DNA of 64,000 nt from NCBI RefSeq assembly GCF_015832195.1, contig NC_052017.1:48375652-48439651 (forward strand), read 5' to 3'. The stretch's first letter is position 1, and each line of letters begins with the position of its first letter. Positions 61,403 to 64,000 of the stretch are shown in pieces. The position numbers and the translations under genes are program-made. The notes below the pieces were generated by a model that did not search any database, was not told the DNA's origin, and saw only the letters and a program-made list of their open reading frames with translations. The stretch comes from Motacilla alba alba (taxonomy: Eukaryota > Chordata > Aves > Passeriformes > Motacillidae).

Positions 61403-64000
61403 CATCAAGCTGGAATGGTTTGCTATTACAGTAAAAGAAAGGAAAAATAATCCAATGTCGCCAATAAGAAAAATGTGCAAAGACAAATGCAAATTACTGC
61501 ATTTATTAAGGCTAAATCAAGTGCAAAACTGAGAAACTAGTGTAGGCAACTCTTCTGAAGAAAAGGATTTGAAGTGTTAGAGGAACACAGACCATTGACT
61601 CATTTCTAGGATGATACATAAAGGCAGCTATCACTTTGAGATGCATTAACAGAAATACCCTATGCAAAAAAAAAAGGAGGACAATTATTTATTCTGTTCA
61701 ATACTGTTGAGATTTCAGTTGCAATGCTGCATTCAGATTAGAGAAGGATGTAGCCAAATGAGAAAGCAGAGGGGAGCTACAGGAAATAAAAGATCTGTGA
61801 GGGAAAAAAAAAAAGGAAACTGAAGAGGATCACAGGAGAAGAGATATGATGACAGAATGTAAAGGGTTGCTTTGAAGAGAAAGGTAACCAGTCATTCCCA
61901 TGTCTAGTGGGGAGACAGAACAATAAAAGATTAGCTAAATTTCAAGCAGATAAGGTTTAGGTTAGCTACTGGAAAAAAGCGTTTTAACTGCAAGGATTAC
62001 AAAGGATTTTAAAAAATACTTAGGGCTCTACAGATTTTTACCTACAGGGATGTTGGGAATAGATTTAACAAATCTTTGCCAAGGTAGTGTCAATTCTAAA
62101 CACAACTGGTAGTTCCAGAAGTTACAGAAGATTCCAGAAATTTCACATGGCTAGAAATCTTTAAATACCGTGTTTTCCCCACTGGGTTGATGGAAAAATC
62201 TGTATTTAGACATTTGGGATTTTGAAGTAGAAAATGAACTAATAAAGCAAGCTTCAAATGCACATAGGAAAAATGTCACTCATTCACAAGAACAATTTCA
62301 AAAAAGATGCTGAGAAATAAACATAAATGTGAAGCACATTATTTATGACAATCTAATTTGGTCTCCTGTGGATGATATGAGTCATCCGAGTGGGCTAGAG
62401 GAGTAATTTTAGGTAAACTCACAGCAATTTAGTCTGCAAAATAATGTTCACCAATATAATATTTACAGCTACGTGAAAAGAGATTATATCCTCCTCTTTC
62501 ATTTCTGATACTGGATAGCTATATAAGCAGAATTACATTTTAAATACCAAGCATAAAAAGACATTTGGTATTAACATGTTATAGGAAAAGTCAAGGCTTC
62601 CTAGTGAATGAAAAAGAGGCTACAGGGAGAGTTTCCTTTCTTTAGTCAGTAATCAGGGCAGCTCTGCTCAACCAAGTACCAAATTCCCCTTCCAAAATTC
62701 AAACTTAGCCAGACAATGCAAAGTGAGTGCTTCCAATCAAAATTGGTTATAAAATGAGATATCATCCTCAGATTGACTACTTTCCCTTACAGGAGGGTCT
62801 GGCTTGCTTGTATACTTGTATTTTTTAATACCAGAAGGGTAGAAACAATCTCAGATCCCACAGTCAACTCAGCCTCAATCATACTTCTCATTTTTCTAGG
62901 AGCCCTAGAACATAGTTGTAATACAAACCAAAAACTCTATTTCTGGAGTTCAGAAGACAAGCCAAGTTGTTATATAACCTCATGTCTTGCTGTCCTCTAA
63001 TTCAAATCTTTGTTTCACACAGAACTAATTATTAGGAAAGAAGATAGACATAGGGAGGGGAAAATGCTCATTACCAGATCCTCTAGATTAATTGATAGCT
63101 CCAGCTATGTCTGAAGCAAGTGGAGAAATGTCAACACATTCTTAAGAATGCCAAAATAATGTTCTTTGGAAAACAACAAAACATAACGATCTCTTTGGCA
63201 TGTGCATATTCACGTGTAATTACAAATCACTATTGACACTCAGGTGAGCAAATTTACCTCCATAAGTAAACAAAAAAAAAAAAGAAGGCTCTCCAAAATA
63301 AAAATAATCTTTTTTTAAAAAAAAACAGTTTTCTTTTTTCCTGTCAAAGAGTTTCCTTAGTGACTGCATGCACAGTTTTGAGATTGTCCCAAGGCATTCC
63401 AAGTGAATCATTTATAATAAGAAGGGATAGGAATGTTCATATTCAAAAATAACCACAAGCTGTGTATTTGTTTAGAACTATGTCCCCCTTGTGGATAAGT
63501 CAGGGGAATACAGACATGGATCAAAGGCAAAAAAAGGGTTTCTTTAAACATCATGTAAAGGCTGGTTCCGACCATATAGAAGTCCCTCTGCAAATTCATA
63601 GCAAGTTGTGTAGTGGGAAATACAAGCTCAATTCTACTTTGAAAGAAGTGTTGCATTCTGAAAATTGTGTTTTGTTCTATTGTGGAAAGAAATTATTCTT
63701 CTTAAAATTAAAAAAAAAGAATATATGATCAATAATAATAATAAAGACAAGGTACACTCACACCAGGGATTCCACCAGTCAGATATAATACAATTTGAGA
63801 TATGGTCCCCAAGAGCCACAGGAGAACATTATCACTTGCTTCTCCCAATATTAGTGTTTAATCACAGGGTTTAACCCCATACTAACCTCTTCAGTTTTAT
63901 TACCACTTTCAGAGATATGACCCCATCCTACAACTTCAGGTCCTCCTGAGTGACATCAGAGAGATCAAAGTGTCATGCTGAATTTCCCTGCAATTTGTTA
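61403..64000. other. Unique AT-rich sequence, no gene seen
   Basis: Short A runs occur near 61664-61674, 61805-61814 and 63272-63283, and a short AAT microsatellite lies near 63730-63743. Open frames up to 88 codons overlap on both strands. No interspersed repeat is recognised. Confidence 0.55.

Noticed and set aside
1..64000. Endogenous retrovirus, LTR, DNA transposon, NUMT, tRNA or CRISPR content
   Set aside because: No paired LTRs, retroviral frames, terminal inverted repeats with transposase, mitochondrial genes, cloverleaf sequences or spaced repeats were recognised. Very decayed copies could be missed without a library search.

Overview
The window reads as vertebrate, almost certainly avian, nuclear DNA from a gene-poor region (intergenic or inside a very long intron). 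The main evidence is the repeat content. All confidently recognised interspersed repeats are CR1 LINE fragments, the dominant retroposon of birds and other sauropsids. They have the typical 3' ends (reverse complement of ATTCTATGATTCT preceded by GGGTCCCTTCCAACTC or CCTTCCAACCCAAACC) and a recognisable C-terminal reverse transcriptase reading frame. No Alu, L1, B1/B2 or other mammalian repeat is visible. The recognised repeats cover only roughly 4 kb of 64 kb, which fits a bird. The many A-rich tracts broken by CC (AAAACCAAAAAACCC) remind me of songbird genomes, but that narrower placement is a guess.

No protein-coding gene, tRNA, rRNA or CRISPR array can be supported. The open frames are short, are often open from TTG or GTG rather than ATG, overlap each other on both strands, and match no family I recognise except the CR1 reverse transcriptase tails.

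Layout: 1-1.5 kb unique; 1.5-2.07 kb CR1 (minus strand, well preserved); 4.2-5.8 kb a composite of a degraded CR1 3' end and an older CR1 body containing a 43-nt poly-T; 5.8-26.8 kb about 21 kb with no recognised interspersed repeat, containing several stretches that look like conserved regulatory sequence (best: 11.83-12.07 kb, with clustered CpGs and a perfect inverted repeat); 26.8-27.6 kb old CR1 body; 29.2 kb CR1 3' tail; 30.8-32.8 kb AT-rich, homeodomain-motif-rich DNA that is a second regulatory candidate; 34.0-34.6 kb CR1 plus an A-rich tail; 38.1 kb a good CTCF-like motif; 41.4 kb a 40-nt poly-T; 44.9 kb CR1 tail; 50.5-51.1 kb a CR1 3' half on the plus strand; 58.6-58.7 kb a promoter-like TATTTAAA segment; the rest is unique AT-rich DNA.

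I did not find a new biological system. The interesting content is possible cis-regulatory DNA, perfect small inverted repeats, and the record of old CR1 insertions. All regulatory calls rest on sequence texture and motifs only and need cross-species alignment.
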